NCBI GenBank assembly: GCA_032433595.1
Contig: JASWJB010000357.1
Location: forward strand, 1-40,688
DNA length: 40,688 nt
Reading direction: 5' to 3'
From: Conoideocrella luteorostrata
Lineage: Eukaryota > Ascomycota > Sordariomycetes > Hypocreales > Clavicipitaceae
Positions 12,361 through 23,492 of the stretch are shown piece after piece (the first letter of the stretch is position 1; each line of letters starts with the position of its first letter). Both the position numbers and the translations under genes were made by a program. The notes under the pieces were generated by a model, which had not been told where the DNA came from, searched no databases, and saw only the letters and a list, made by a program, of their open reading frames with translations.

Positions 12361-12676
12361 TCAATTGAAATTTAACACTGCTTCAACGTTATGGCAATTG
12401 TTATAAGCACTGGACGTTCGGTTCTCAGGACGAGGATAACGGCAGCTGTTACAGCGATACATCTGCCCGCATCGGCTGGAACACCAAAACAGAAGTCCCT
12501 TCGCAACACACCACATGCCCCCCATTCCCCCCCACCATGGCTGTTCCGCCCCGCTATCCGTGACGCAGCTCCTACACCTCATCCATCCATCTATCACAGC
12601 CAGCTTGCCAAAACCTCCAAAGGCAACATCGTCAATAAAATCTGCCCGCGGCAACCCCCACCCTCCTATCCGCACT

Positions 12677-13448
12677 ATGTCTATCATCCAGCAACACACG
12701 AGCGCCACCCTCAGCGACGCGTGGCGGACCATCAACATCGACGCATACAATGAAGAATCTTCCTTCAACTTCGATGTCTCGACACTACACCCGCCTCAGC
12801 CGGAGATCAGCGAAGCAGAAGCGCGCCAGCTAGCAGGGCAGGTTAGGCAGCTTTTGAGGGGTGGCGATACCGAAGGCGCGCTGAGGGGATGTCTAGAGAC
12901 ACCTGTTTATAATGGCACGGAGGGAGCAAAAGTATGGAAATCCCTCCCCTCCTTCCCCCCAAATGGTTGCTCGAGCTAGCTAGGTTTTTGTGTTGCCAGA
13001 GGGCTTGGAGGTAAATGCTAATACTGCGCAGGAAGCACATCTTCAAACAATCATTGAGGTCTTGCAGTCAATTAAAGCTAGCGATATGAGCCCCCTATTG
13101 AAGGGTCTTTACGAATCACCTGGTGGAAGCGAATGTCTCGATGTTCTCATGAAATACATGTAATGATCCCCACCTAAAGACAGTACGAATTGGTCAAGAA
13201 GGAGTGAGTGTGCTGACTTGTTTGTGTCCAGTTACAAGGGCATGTCCATGGGTCAATCCACCGGTGGGAAGGGGTCAAAAGTCACGCCTCAATCGACAGG
13301 TTTCAGCCAGATTGGTTCTCGACCGGGCGCTACAAACGAGAATGCTTCAGCGGCGATGAGCGTGCTGTTGAGTTGGCATGAGAAAGTTGTGGATGTTGCT
13401 GGGTTGGGTTGCATTGGACGAACCATGACTGATTGGCGGAGGGTATAA
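12677..13448 (+). CDS. ARPC5: Arp2/3 complex subunit 5 (ARPC5, p16-Arc), three exons
   Basis: Smallest-class subunit of the seven-member Arp2/3 complex, which nucleates branched actin at endocytic patches and the cell cortex. Exons are 12677-12931, 13032-13159 and 13232-13448, giving 199 residues. Introns are 100 nt (GTATGG...CAG) and 72 nt (GTAATG...CAG, with TGCTGAC as branch site). Family landmarks are an N-terminal WRTINIDAYNEE, then SIKASDM, the KYIYKGM joined exactly across intron 2, and LLSWHEK near the end. The protein is longer than human ARPC5 (151 residues) because of a Ser/Gly/Thr-rich segment of about 40 residues between KGM and LLSWHEK. The ATG at 12677 begins the conserved part; the open frame upstream of it is C-rich leader. 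It converges on the NDUFAF5-like gene, with 200 bp between the stops. Confidence 0.93.
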
Positions 13449-13648
13449 GAGAACATGAGCGATGCCTTTTCATGCTAGGAGGTGACTGGGGTTTAGCTGG
13501 TTCGTGGGCGAAATAGCATAATCAAAACGGATCGTCAATGTGATGCGATAGAAAACCGACCGTTTGGTATTTAGGCAACACCTACAACATGTTGTTGGTA
13601 CACGCCTCATGGGCCAGAAGATATGGCCTACTTTACATTTGTGTTGCC

Positions 13649-14791
13649 TCATTTTTGCTCTAAATATTCCTTCAAGTTCACCTCACCACTCCCTCTAGCT
13701 AAAGGCTTTGGCTGATTCTCCCCTTCTTTCCAACCGATCATGTATATGACTCTAAATGTAGCTGGAATCGTCCCATCCTCGTTGCCGTGTAACGCCTTGT
13801 AAATAGCATCGTTCGCCATAAGCACCTCTCTGCGGATAGGGCCCATCTCCCTTCCCACAATGGCGTTATTCTCTCCCATAGCCTGAAGATCCTCCATCAA
13901 CGCAAACGTATCCGGGTAGTCGACTATAATGTCGTCGACATCCACTGTTAACATTTTGAAACCCGCTTTTTGGAGCAGGCCTCCTACATCTCGAACATCA
14001 GCTAACGGTGACACATGCGGCGAAATGCCTCCCCGCCGTTCTTGTTCCGCAAGTTGAAGGGATGTGCGAAGCTCGAATAGGGTATCTCCTCCGAGCATGG
14101 CGCCGATGAATGGACAATCAGGCTTTAGAATGCTGTTAATTTGGGATAACACCCCGGGGAGGTCATTGATCCAGTGCATGCTGAGCGAGCTCATGACTAG
14201 ATCGAATGACTCGGGCTCATAAGGTATGGTCTCTTCGTCATCCAAGACCTGTCGCTTGATACTAAGCTTCTTATTGAAATCGTGGTCGGCATCGCGATAT
14301 AATAGCGACTTTGAGGAGTCTGCGGCGATCAACTCCGAGATTCTTTTTGAAAGAGGGACAGATTCGGGCTTTCCAGGATCGGGATCTGGGTTGTCGCGAA
14401 CGAGCGCTCTCGCCAGGTTACATGAATTGGCGCCTAGGTCGAGAACTCGTGGGAAATGGCGATTGATATCCTGTTGCCGAGACTTTTTAGCTTAGAGTCT
14501 TGAGCGATGGCAAGCTTGGTGGAGGAATTAGCTGACCAGTAGTCTTTCCGACACGCGGATGGCGACTTCATCCTTCAAGTAGTCCGCTTGCCTGCTCTCC
14601 TCGGGCCTGGAAGCCACACGCTCTTTTTGTAGCCATTTCGTACGTCGATTAAAAACTTGAAAGCGTGGGGCACTGGAGGAATGAATAGCATATGTCCGTC
14701 GGCTGCTGACCCGGACAGAGGTACTGCAAGGCTGAGAGATTCTATGCCAGGTCTGGCCCAGTGATGGGCTTGATCTCGTGCATGCTGGCAT
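13649..14791 (-). CDS. NDUFAF5: NDUFAF5-like methyltransferase-fold complex I assembly factor, two exons
   Basis: Mitochondrial class I SAM-methyltransferase-fold protein. The human homologue hydroxylates an arginine of NDUFS7 during early complex I assembly. Exon 1 is 14537-14791 and exon 2 is 13649-14470, giving 358 residues. Residues 1 to about 50 are Arg/Ser-rich with almost no acidic residues, as expected of a mitochondrial presequence. The SAM-binding motif LDLGANS lies at 95-101, directly after the splice junction. Further on come SLSMHWINDLPGVL and FIGAMLGGDTLFELR, typical of this family. The 66-nt intron has a weak donor, GTCAGC, but the CAG acceptor and the protein join (RLL/DINRHFPRVLDLG) fit well. 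The gene is divergent from AP2A, with 841 bp between the starts. Confidence 0.9.
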
Positions 14792-15632
14792 TACAGTGCG
14801 CCTGAGGAATGAGTCTTCGAAGAAGATGCGGGCAGCGAGGGATACTATGCCGGGGGTCTATTTAATTAAAATAGAGGGTAAATTATAATTGAGAAGGGAA
14901 ATGTCATTGCCGCTGCGGTTGCCGTTGCAAATTACTTGGAGTTGAGGAAGCTATGGGTGGGGAGTTACGGATTACCTAGTTAGCCAATAGGGCGTTTAAT
15001 CGGGCGTTGGGAGGGCAAGCAGTAAAGCTAGCTACTTTTAGCGCATCAGTGTCTGCTCTGCAGCGTCTGGTAGTTACGTCCCGCACTTTGCAGCGCAGCC
15101 GCAGAGACGTCGCCCTCGGTACCGCTTAGAGTATCTGCAGTCTGGTAGCATCAGTCGTCATGCCGTGACCGCCCAAAGCGACCGCGTGTCTGGACCCAAA
15201 TGCTGAGATCCAACTTCGTCAATCACACCTCATCACGTTCAAGCTGTCGGTCTCGAAAGGAATTTACCGAACGACCCTCGAGCCTTATTAGGCCGTAAGC
15301 CCACGACAGAACCGAATTGCATTTTTGCACTGCGTCCTCCGTTCGATTGCACACAACATACGTCCCACCCAGCAAAGCGCAAACCACCGCAGGACCGTTT
15401 CCTCGCCGCAGCACCCGCGCCTGAGCCGCGCCACGCATTCACCCTGACGACGGCTGTCCGCGGCCTAAACTCGTGATTTTGGCTTATCTAGAGTCGACTA
15501 TGCGATTGATCCTCTCCCGGTAGATGCTATTTTCATTTTTTGGAGCCCCTGAAGCCGACAAATCGCACGTACTCAACCTCACAATTTATAAGCAGAGACT
15601 GGGGAGCCAGGGGCTGAGGGGCAAAATCCATC
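14792..15632. other. Shared upstream region of the NDUFAF5-like and AP2A genes
   Basis: 841 bp between two divergent starts, so it must hold both promoters unless one lies further away. I see no clear TATA box and no additional gene. Short frames at about 15223-15442 (-) have no recognisable domain. Confidence 0.6.
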
Positions 15633-18600
15633 ATGTCGGCGCCCGGAGGCGGCTTTCTCGGCCGGTCGAGTAGCAGCAATGCCAACATGCGAGGTCTGGT
15701 GCAGTTCATTGCCGATCTGAGAAACGCTCGGGCTCGAGAACTGGAAGAAAAGAGAATCAATAAAGAGCTGGCGAATATCCGGCAAAAGTTCAAGGATGGC
15801 AATTTGAGTGGCTACCACAAGAAGAAATATGTCTGCAAGCTTTTGTATATTTACATACTGGGCTGGGATGTTGATTTCGGCCATCTTGAGGCGGTAAACC
15901 TCATCTCTGCCCAGAAATACTCCGAAAAGCAGATTGGTTATCTTGCCATGACTCTGTTCCTACATGAGAAGCATGAGCTGCTCCATCTGGTGGTGAATAG
16001 TATACGGAAGGACTTATTGGACAATAATGAGCTGTTCAACTGCTTGGCCTTACATGCTATTGCTAATGTAGGCGGCCGAGAGATGGGCGAGGCGCTTAGT
16101 TCCGAGGTTCACAGACTCCTTATTTCCCCGTACGTATTACCCCAGTCCGTGATGAACCAGAATCATGTGGCTGACACGCAGGGCAGAGCTTCGAAATCAT
16201 TTGTCAAGAAGAAGGCGGCTTTGACCCTGCTTCGACTGTATCGCAAATATCCAGATATAGTATCCCCTCATTGGGCCGAGCGCATCATCCACCTTCTGGA
16301 CGACGCGGATCTGGGAGTGGCCCTCTCTGTGACATCTCTCGTCATGGCGTTCGCCCAGGACAATCTTGATGGTTACAAAGGGGCCTATGCCAAAGCGGCA
16401 GCCCGGCTTAAGCGTATTGTAATTGATGGCGAGTATACCATCGATTATTTGTACTACAAAGTTCCTTGCCCGTGGCTGCAGATCAAGCTCATACGATTAC
16501 TGCAATACTTCCCACCATCTGGTAGGTGCTCCTGACCTTGAAAGACGCACCCCGCCAAATACTAGACTAACCTGCCTATGTCACAGAGGATACCCACGTC
16601 AGGGACATGATTCGAGAATCACTCCAGAAAATCTTGAATCTGGCCATGGAAGCCCAGAAGAACGTCCAGCAAAACAATGCTCAGAATGCAGTTTTGTTCG
16701 AGGCTATCAACTTGATCATCCATCTTGACACGGAGCATGCTTTAATGAAGCAGATTTCGTCTCGACTCGGCCGTTTCATTCAAAGTAGGGAAACCAACGT
16801 TCGATATCTTGGCTTGGAGGCAATGACCCACCTTGCCGCTCGAACAGAAACTTTAATTCCTATCAAACAGCACCAAGACATCATTCTTGGATCATTGAAA
16901 GACAGAGACATTAGTGTTCGCCGGAAAGGTCTAGACCTCTTGTACAGCATGTGTGACGCCACCAATGCCAAAATTATTGTTGGTGAGCTGTTGCACTTCC
17001 TGCAGAATGCGGACTTTGCTATTCGTGAGGAAATGGTCCTTAAGATTGCCATTCTCACGGAAAAGTATGCCACCGACGTTCAGTGGTATGTCGACATCTC
17101 GATGCGGCTAATTGCCATGGCCGGTGATCATGTCAGCGATGAAGTTTGGCAACGCGTCATTCAAATTGTTACAAACAACGAAGAGTTGCAGGTATATGCA
17201 GCACAAACTGCGTTACAATACATCAAATCCGAGCACTGTCACGAGACGTTGGTCAAAATTGGAGCCTACATCGTGGGCGAGTTTGGCCACTTGGTTGCCG
17301 ACCAACCTCGCTGCAGTCCGATTGAGCAGTTTATGGCTCTTCAGGGGAAATTGTCTGGCTGCTCCCCAAGCACAAGAGCCATGATTCTATCTTGCTTTAT
17401 TAAGTTTGTGAACTTATTTCCTGAGATCAAGCCTCATTTGCTTCACACCTTTGAGGTTTATAGCCACACCCTAGATTCGGAGATGCAGCAGCGGGCATGC
17501 GAATACTTGACTTTGGCTAACATGCCGACGGATGACTTGCTGAGGACGGTTTGCGATGAGATGCCCCCGTTTCCTGAGCGGGAGTCTGCACTATTGTCAC
17601 GGCTGCATCAGAAACATGCTAATACTAGCGACCGACGAACGTGGGTTGTCGGAGGCAAAGATGCGAACGCCGATGGGTCCGAGCTAGGCATGGCGAAAAC
17701 TGGAGGCCTTAAGAGGACATTTAGCTCCGCTGCTGCAAAGAATGGTGCCAACGCCAATGGAAACGCCAATGGCGCAAGTGATCTTGCTGGCATAGACATG
17801 AATGCTCCGTCACCCGCGGAACCCAAGATGCTCAAGGCCCCTAATCTGGCAAGTGCCGCTCATTTGTCTCCAGGATGGGAGAAAGGCTACAACAAACTCA
17901 TGCTTCAACCTGATGGCATTTTGTATGAAGATGGTCAGGTCCAAATCGGCGTCAGATCGGAGTACCGCGGCCAAATGGCATGTCTTATTACGTATTTCTC
18001 CAATAAGTCGCCATCCGCTATGACTTCATTTACCACGACACTGGATCTAGATGAGAGCGAGAAGAGTAAACTGTCTTGGGACGTCAAAGGTCTCCCTGAC
18101 AGCACTATTGCTCCAAAGGGACAGACGCAGCAGGTAATCATGTTTGAATCAAAGAGAATATTCGAGAAGGGTCCTACAGTCCGTATTAGTTACCTGGCGG
18201 GTGCTTTACAAGCTGTGACCTTGAAGCTCCCTATAGCTGCACACAAGTTTATGGACCCAGCGGACCTCTCCGCCGAGGACTTCTTCAAGCGATGGAAGCA
18301 AATTGGAGCAGGTCCTCGTGAGGCACAAGCGATTTTCGGCATCTCCGGAGCCAAGAGAGAAATCACAGAGACTTTTGTCAAAAAAACTGTCGAGGGTTTC
18401 CGATGGCGTCTATTGGACATGGTGGACCCCAATCCCAAGAATGTGGTGGGCGCTAGTGTCCTACACACCTCTGAAGGAGGTAAATTCGGCTGTCTCTTGC
18501 GTTTGGAGCCCAACTATGCTACGCAGGTAAGATTCGAATCCGGGAAGGTTCCTGATATTTGTGATTGCTAACATTCCGCCAGATGATCCGTCTTACCATC

Positions 18601-18747
18601 CGTGCGACCGACGACTCGGTCCCTATGGTTCTAATGAAGCTCATACAGGAGACACTCTCTCAAGGCATATCAACCACTCCAGAGTACCGGGCGCCTCCGA
18701 CTCGGGAGGAGATTTCCGACTCATTTGGTAATGTGATGGTCTCATGA
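15633..18747 (+). CDS. AP-2 complex subunit alpha (alpha-adaptin), four exons
   Basis: Large subunit of the clathrin adaptor AP-2, acting in endocytosis at the plasma membrane. Exons are 15633-16129, 16187-16521, 16587-18526 and 18583-18747, giving 978 residues, the usual size. Introns are 57 nt (GTACGT...CAG), 65 nt (GTAGGT...CAG) and 56 nt (GTAAGA...CAG). The N-terminal adaptin trunk includes GLVQFIADLRNAR, KKKYVCKLLYIYILGWDVDFG and FVKKKAALTLLRLYRKYPDI. A hinge rich in Ala/Asn/Gly spans roughly 620-690 and is followed by the ear (alpha-adaptin C2 and platform domains). The first intron is a multiple of three with no stop, so an unspliced reading adds 19 residues to a site where the family runs straight through (ISP/ASKSF). 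The third intron is needed to reach the conserved C-terminus; without it the frame ends early at 18571. Confidence 0.95.
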
Positions 18748-19892
18748 TCTGAAAACATGAGATGTGAGGTCTACTGTTGGAAGTGAGTTTGTAAACACAG
18801 AAGCATCGTGGCGTTATGGAGGAAATCGGGATTTTAATCGTACATGGCAGGTAGTTACGCATCGGAGGGAGGATTAAAATTGGCATTTCCGTTGATTGGG
18901 GAGTTGCATATGACAGGAGGTGTTTTTAAATGTTGCCAATACCAAGATGTATGTTAATTGGGTGTCCATCTACATGCATTTTGACTCTGGTGACCCCTTT
19001 CAGTCTGATAGCTGATCGCCAAAAATAAGGGTTACATCAGTTGACAAAAAGATCGGAATTTCTAGAATGATATTCACAAAAGAGGCGGTAAAAAAAAACA
19101 TACAACACCGGGTATTCGCTGGTCGTCACCGACCCAACTACTAATCCAGCGCTCATCAGATTATCATGCGAGATCGGACGGGATCGTGATTTTGACTGAC
19201 GGCTATGGTCGTATGTGATGGTTGAGGCGCACATTTGCCTTATAAAACAGGGACAGGGACGAGGGCGGCGGTCGCGAAGCAGTCATGGACTGGTAACGCT
19301 GCACTAGGCTGTATTCACAAATAAGGTGGGACCTCATTCTGTCGTGAAAAATTGAAATTAATGATTAGAATCGGTGTTCAGCAAAGTGAGCTTTTAAATC
19401 AACCGTAGGGAGATATTCCTTTGTGCGTGGCGTTGAGAGGTGTTGAGAATTTGCAGTCGAGATGACGGCTGGTGGGAGGGGGCGGACTTTACAGCACGGA
19501 GTAGGTCATGGGGACTATGGAATACAGCCAAGAGGTGATTGATTGGGTCTATTTATGACGCCAATTCGAAATTTTGGAGCGAATTGAGATTACTTGGCGA
19601 AATAAGTACATAGGTAGATAGCTGTGTTGGTCAATGCAGTGGATGATCCAGCCGCCGTCCAGTGGCGAAGCCGCAAAGCTTACAGAACCCGCAATACTGT
19701 TGTTTGCTTCACAGCGTCAAATTGATAGAGAAATCTTGAGAGGCCAGACTACGGAACTGGCTAGAGGAAGTACAAGTATATTTAGGTATCTATCGATGCT
19801 TAGAGAAATCACGCGAATAGAGCTCATGTTTGTAGAACATAATCATGTCCAGGCGTATATCTTACATTTTGTCGTTGTCGTTGCCTCTACAT
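18748..19892. other. Region between convergent AP2A and the PLPBP-type gene
   Basis: 1145 bp between two stop codons. It must contain both 3' ends. Short frames (19037-19234 on -, 19634-19903 on +) have no recognisable domain. A TATAAA-like sequence at about 19239-19244 leads into no recognised gene and may be chance. Confidence 0.5.
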
Positions 19893-20886
<994 letters not shown>

Positions 20887-21223
20887 TTCTTATTAGTATG
20901 AATGCTTGTAGAGCCGGTGGGCTGTAAGGGCGAAATCAAAGTAAATTTGAGATGAGTCTTGTTAGTGAGGTGTGTGGATGAGGATGACTGTTAGGATTGG
21001 TAGGGCGCCGATGTCCGGGTCATTGTCGGCGCACTCTGAGCTCGAACGACGTGGAACTCGATGCTGCTTGACGTTGAAGATCCACCAACCCTCACGGGTA
21101 TTACGTTTCACGCCGTATTGACACCTTTCAACATAACTAGCACCATTCCTGCCTGCCCAGTGGTGGCTGGTATTCCGTAGAACTTGGGGGCGAAGCCAGT
21201 GAGGAAATCACTCGAGACACAAC
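20887..21223. promoter_or_regulatory. Short divergent promoter region, PLPBP-type / COG7-like
   Basis: 337 bp between two divergent ATGs, so both promoters probably lie here. I see no clear TATA box or named operator. Confidence 0.5.
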
Positions 21224-22375
21224 ATGGCCTCAGACCAGAAGCACACTCGTCGACGGACGAGCAGTAATGCTGCATCGCTGCCCATCCGAAGCGGCCAACA
21301 TGCGCAGAAAGCCCCAAAAGCTGTCATACAGCCAAAGTCAGCCCATACCTCTGATGATTTTCTCCGAGACTTCCTCAGTCCCTCCTTTGATGCGGCCGCC
21401 TTTCTCAATGCCACGTTGCCGCCTCTGGCCAGCAAGCCGACTGCGGCCCAGGCCGGCACCAATGATGTGGCACTCGCAGAGCTATCCGCACAGACTCAAA
21501 CGTTGTTGTCGCAACTCAACACCCAAACTACGCGGCTGTCTGATACGCTGACACAGCTGACGGATGAGATCCTAAGGAGTGGGAGCCGTCTTGCGTATGA
21601 GGTGGAGTTGCTTAGGGGCGAGACGTTGAGTTTGTCTGAGATGTTCAATGAGAAGCTACGTGAGGATATTGAAGTATTTGTACCTGCGGGGTTGCACGCA
21701 GACGAAAAGACCAAGAAGGATGCGCCCAAGAAAACTGCTAGTGACGACAGAGACAAGACTGATGTTGGTGAAGCTGCACTTTCTGGCGAGGCCCCCAAGA
21801 CGTCCGGCACGGATACTACTAATTCACATGACCCGGAGTATGTTCAGCAATTGAAAACATTAACGCTGGTACGCTCGCGTCTAGACTCCGTCATCAAAAC
21901 ATTCGGAGATGCCATGGACTTTACCTTTCCACCCTCGGAGGTATCCGTCAGTTCAGGGTTCTTGTCTGTCTCCGCACCAGAACCAGGCTCAGCTGAGCAA
22001 AGCTCCGAAGATAAAGGCCAACAGGTCCTCAGAGGCCTTCGAGATGAGATATCAAAACTGCTGCACAAGAGTGATGATCCCGTTCAGGGCATTGAGAAAG
22101 CAGCTGCAAGGATCGAGGAGCTCAAAGAGTTGACGATTGTGTGGAGGGGCACAGCGGAGGAGAAGGGTCGTAATGCATTTATTGAGAGCCTGGCGAGGAT
22201 GGTGGAGGAGAGACACAGGGATTTGATGAGGGAGATGGATCAGACCGCGAAGAAAGAGAGCAGGACGGCGAATTCGTCGAGTGCTGGGAAGCGGCAGGAT
22301 GGTGGGGAGGAGGGTAGAGGACTGGGGGGTTTCGGGCTAATTAATCAGTTGCAAAAGTTGAGAAATGGGCTATAA
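21224..22375 (+). CDS. Putative COG7-like subunit of the conserved oligomeric Golgi complex
   Basis: Single-exon gene of 383 residues. A basic, Ser-rich N-terminus (1-40) precedes DDFLRDFLSPSFD and a long, mostly helical part. The stretch from about 85 to 155 is rich in Leu and Thr heptad-like spacing (TQTLLSQLNTQTTRLSDTLT, then EILRSGSRLAYEVELLRGET), as expected of a tethering-complex coiled coil. An acidic, Ser/Thr-rich linker follows at about 165-205, then another helical part with LVRSRLDSVIKTFGDAMDF and VWRGTAEEKGR, and a Gly-rich tail. I associate this arrangement with the fungal COG7-type vesicle-tethering subunit that recycles Golgi enzymes, but I recall the resemblance rather than having computed it. 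It could belong to another tethering or coiled-coil family. The start at 21224 follows ACAACATGG and suits the reading frame. Confidence 0.6.
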   Translation: MASDQKHTRRRTSSNAASLPIRSGQHAQKAPKAVIQPKSAHTSDDFLRDFLSPSFDAAAFLNATLPPLASKPTAAQAGTNDVALAELSAQTQTLLSQLNTQTTRLSDTLTQLTDEILRSGSRLAYEVELLRGETLSLSEMFNEKLREDIEVFVPAGLHADEKTKKDAPKKTASDDRDKTDVGEAALSGEAPKTSGTDTTNSHDPEYVQQLKTLTLVRSRLDSVIKTFGDAMDFTFPPSEVSVSSGFLSVSAPEPGSAEQSSEDKGQQVLRGLRDEISKLLHKSDDPVQGIEKAAARIEELKELTIVWRGTAEEKGRNAFIESLARMVEERHRDLMREMDQTAKKESRTANSSSAGKRQDGGEEGRGLGGFGLINQLQKLRNGL

Positions 22376-23492
22376 TGGGGGATGAAGATGATATTGTTGT
22401 TGTCGTTGCTGTTGTTGTTGTTGTTGTTGTTGATGATGATGATAAATCTAGGACGTGGATTAAAAAGCCATGATGAAGTTAACGCTGGATGCTCGGTACG
22501 AGATGTGTCAGACTATTGTGCTGAGACTATTGTGTTGAGATTATAGACTTGGCACGAACCATATTCAGCCAATGCTAATGGTTTGGGCATAATCCATCAT
22601 CTATAAAAATTTCAGCAAGTGTTAGGATCGGGGTTAATAATGCAGTGGGACTATCAATCTGAGAGGTGACGCCAATCGTGTGGCAACTATCTGCCATTTA
22701 CTCCGTATAAGTTTAAGAATCTACCCACGTGAGTATAGTTTACCTTTTAGCTAAGCAGTATATCGCAAGTTGCCCACTGACTATTGATTGAATGTGCTTT
22801 CAAAATAGCATTTCTGGTATAGTCTGTCGCAATCCTTACTCCCTGGGAACGAATCTGGTCCTGTCCATACCATCCATCTCGTGAGCAAAGTTCACCACAG
22901 CGCACAGTCCATTTGTCGACATCTCCGCACTGTCCACACTGTGCCATACTCCATGATGCCCCTTTGGAGCCTGGCCCATCCATCTGCAGCCAATCACGGT
23001 CTTCCCGCTTCGGCAGCCTTGGCGCAATCGGCAGGCGGTGAGCGGATCCCGCGACTAACACCTGATGGCCATGCCCAGCCGTCTTCACTTCCCCAGCAGG
23101 GCAGAACGATGAGAAGTGTCTCGGCTTACTTCACAGTTCAACTCTTGCGCACCGTTGCTGTTGATTTTGCTGTCAGGCGCCTCGAAGTATCGGCCGGGCT
23201 GCCTATTCGGTGAATCTTTGACCGATTGACATAGCCTTTTTTTCTTCTATATCTTAGTGAATTCGCGGAAGAGCGCAACGTTCCTCTGGCCCTGACTTGG
23301 TTGGCCGCTTTCTATTTGTGAAACTGCGTTGCTTCTACTATAGCCGACGCAGGAGCGCCAAAACACACAACAAAGCTCTTGAACCTGCACTGCTCTAGCC
23401 TCGATATCTGCTTCTCATTTACATTGTATATCGATATATGTTGATATTCAATTTTCTGGCCTTCGCTATTCGTCCCCGCGGCACTTGCTAAA
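22376..23492. other. Region between the COG7-like and Sds3 genes
   Basis: 1117 bp holding the 3' end of the COG7-like gene and the upstream region of the Sds3 gene. It includes the GTT/GAT repeat listed separately and one motif copy at 22699-22707. Frames at 22747-23213 on both strands overlap one another and show no domain. Confidence 0.55.
22393..22443. repeat. Imperfect (TTG)n followed by (ATG)n trinucleotide repeat
   Basis: It begins 17 bp after the TAA of the COG7-like gene, so it probably lies in the 3' untranslated region. It is a run of TTG units with interruptions, changing into GATGATGATGAT. Confidence 0.85.

Noticed and set aside
12391..12753. Open frame upstream of and overlapping ARPC5
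   Set aside because: It lies in another frame, in C-rich leader sequence of ARPC5. The real coding frame starts at 12677.
18527..18571. Early end of AP2A at 18571
   Set aside because: The frame reads through a GTAAGA donor; splicing to 18583 restores the conserved MIRLTIRATDDS segment, so the early stop is intronic.
22747..23213. Overlapping frames of about 110 codons on both strands
   Set aside because: No domain on either strand, and the stretch lies between two well-defined genes. Treated as intergenic.
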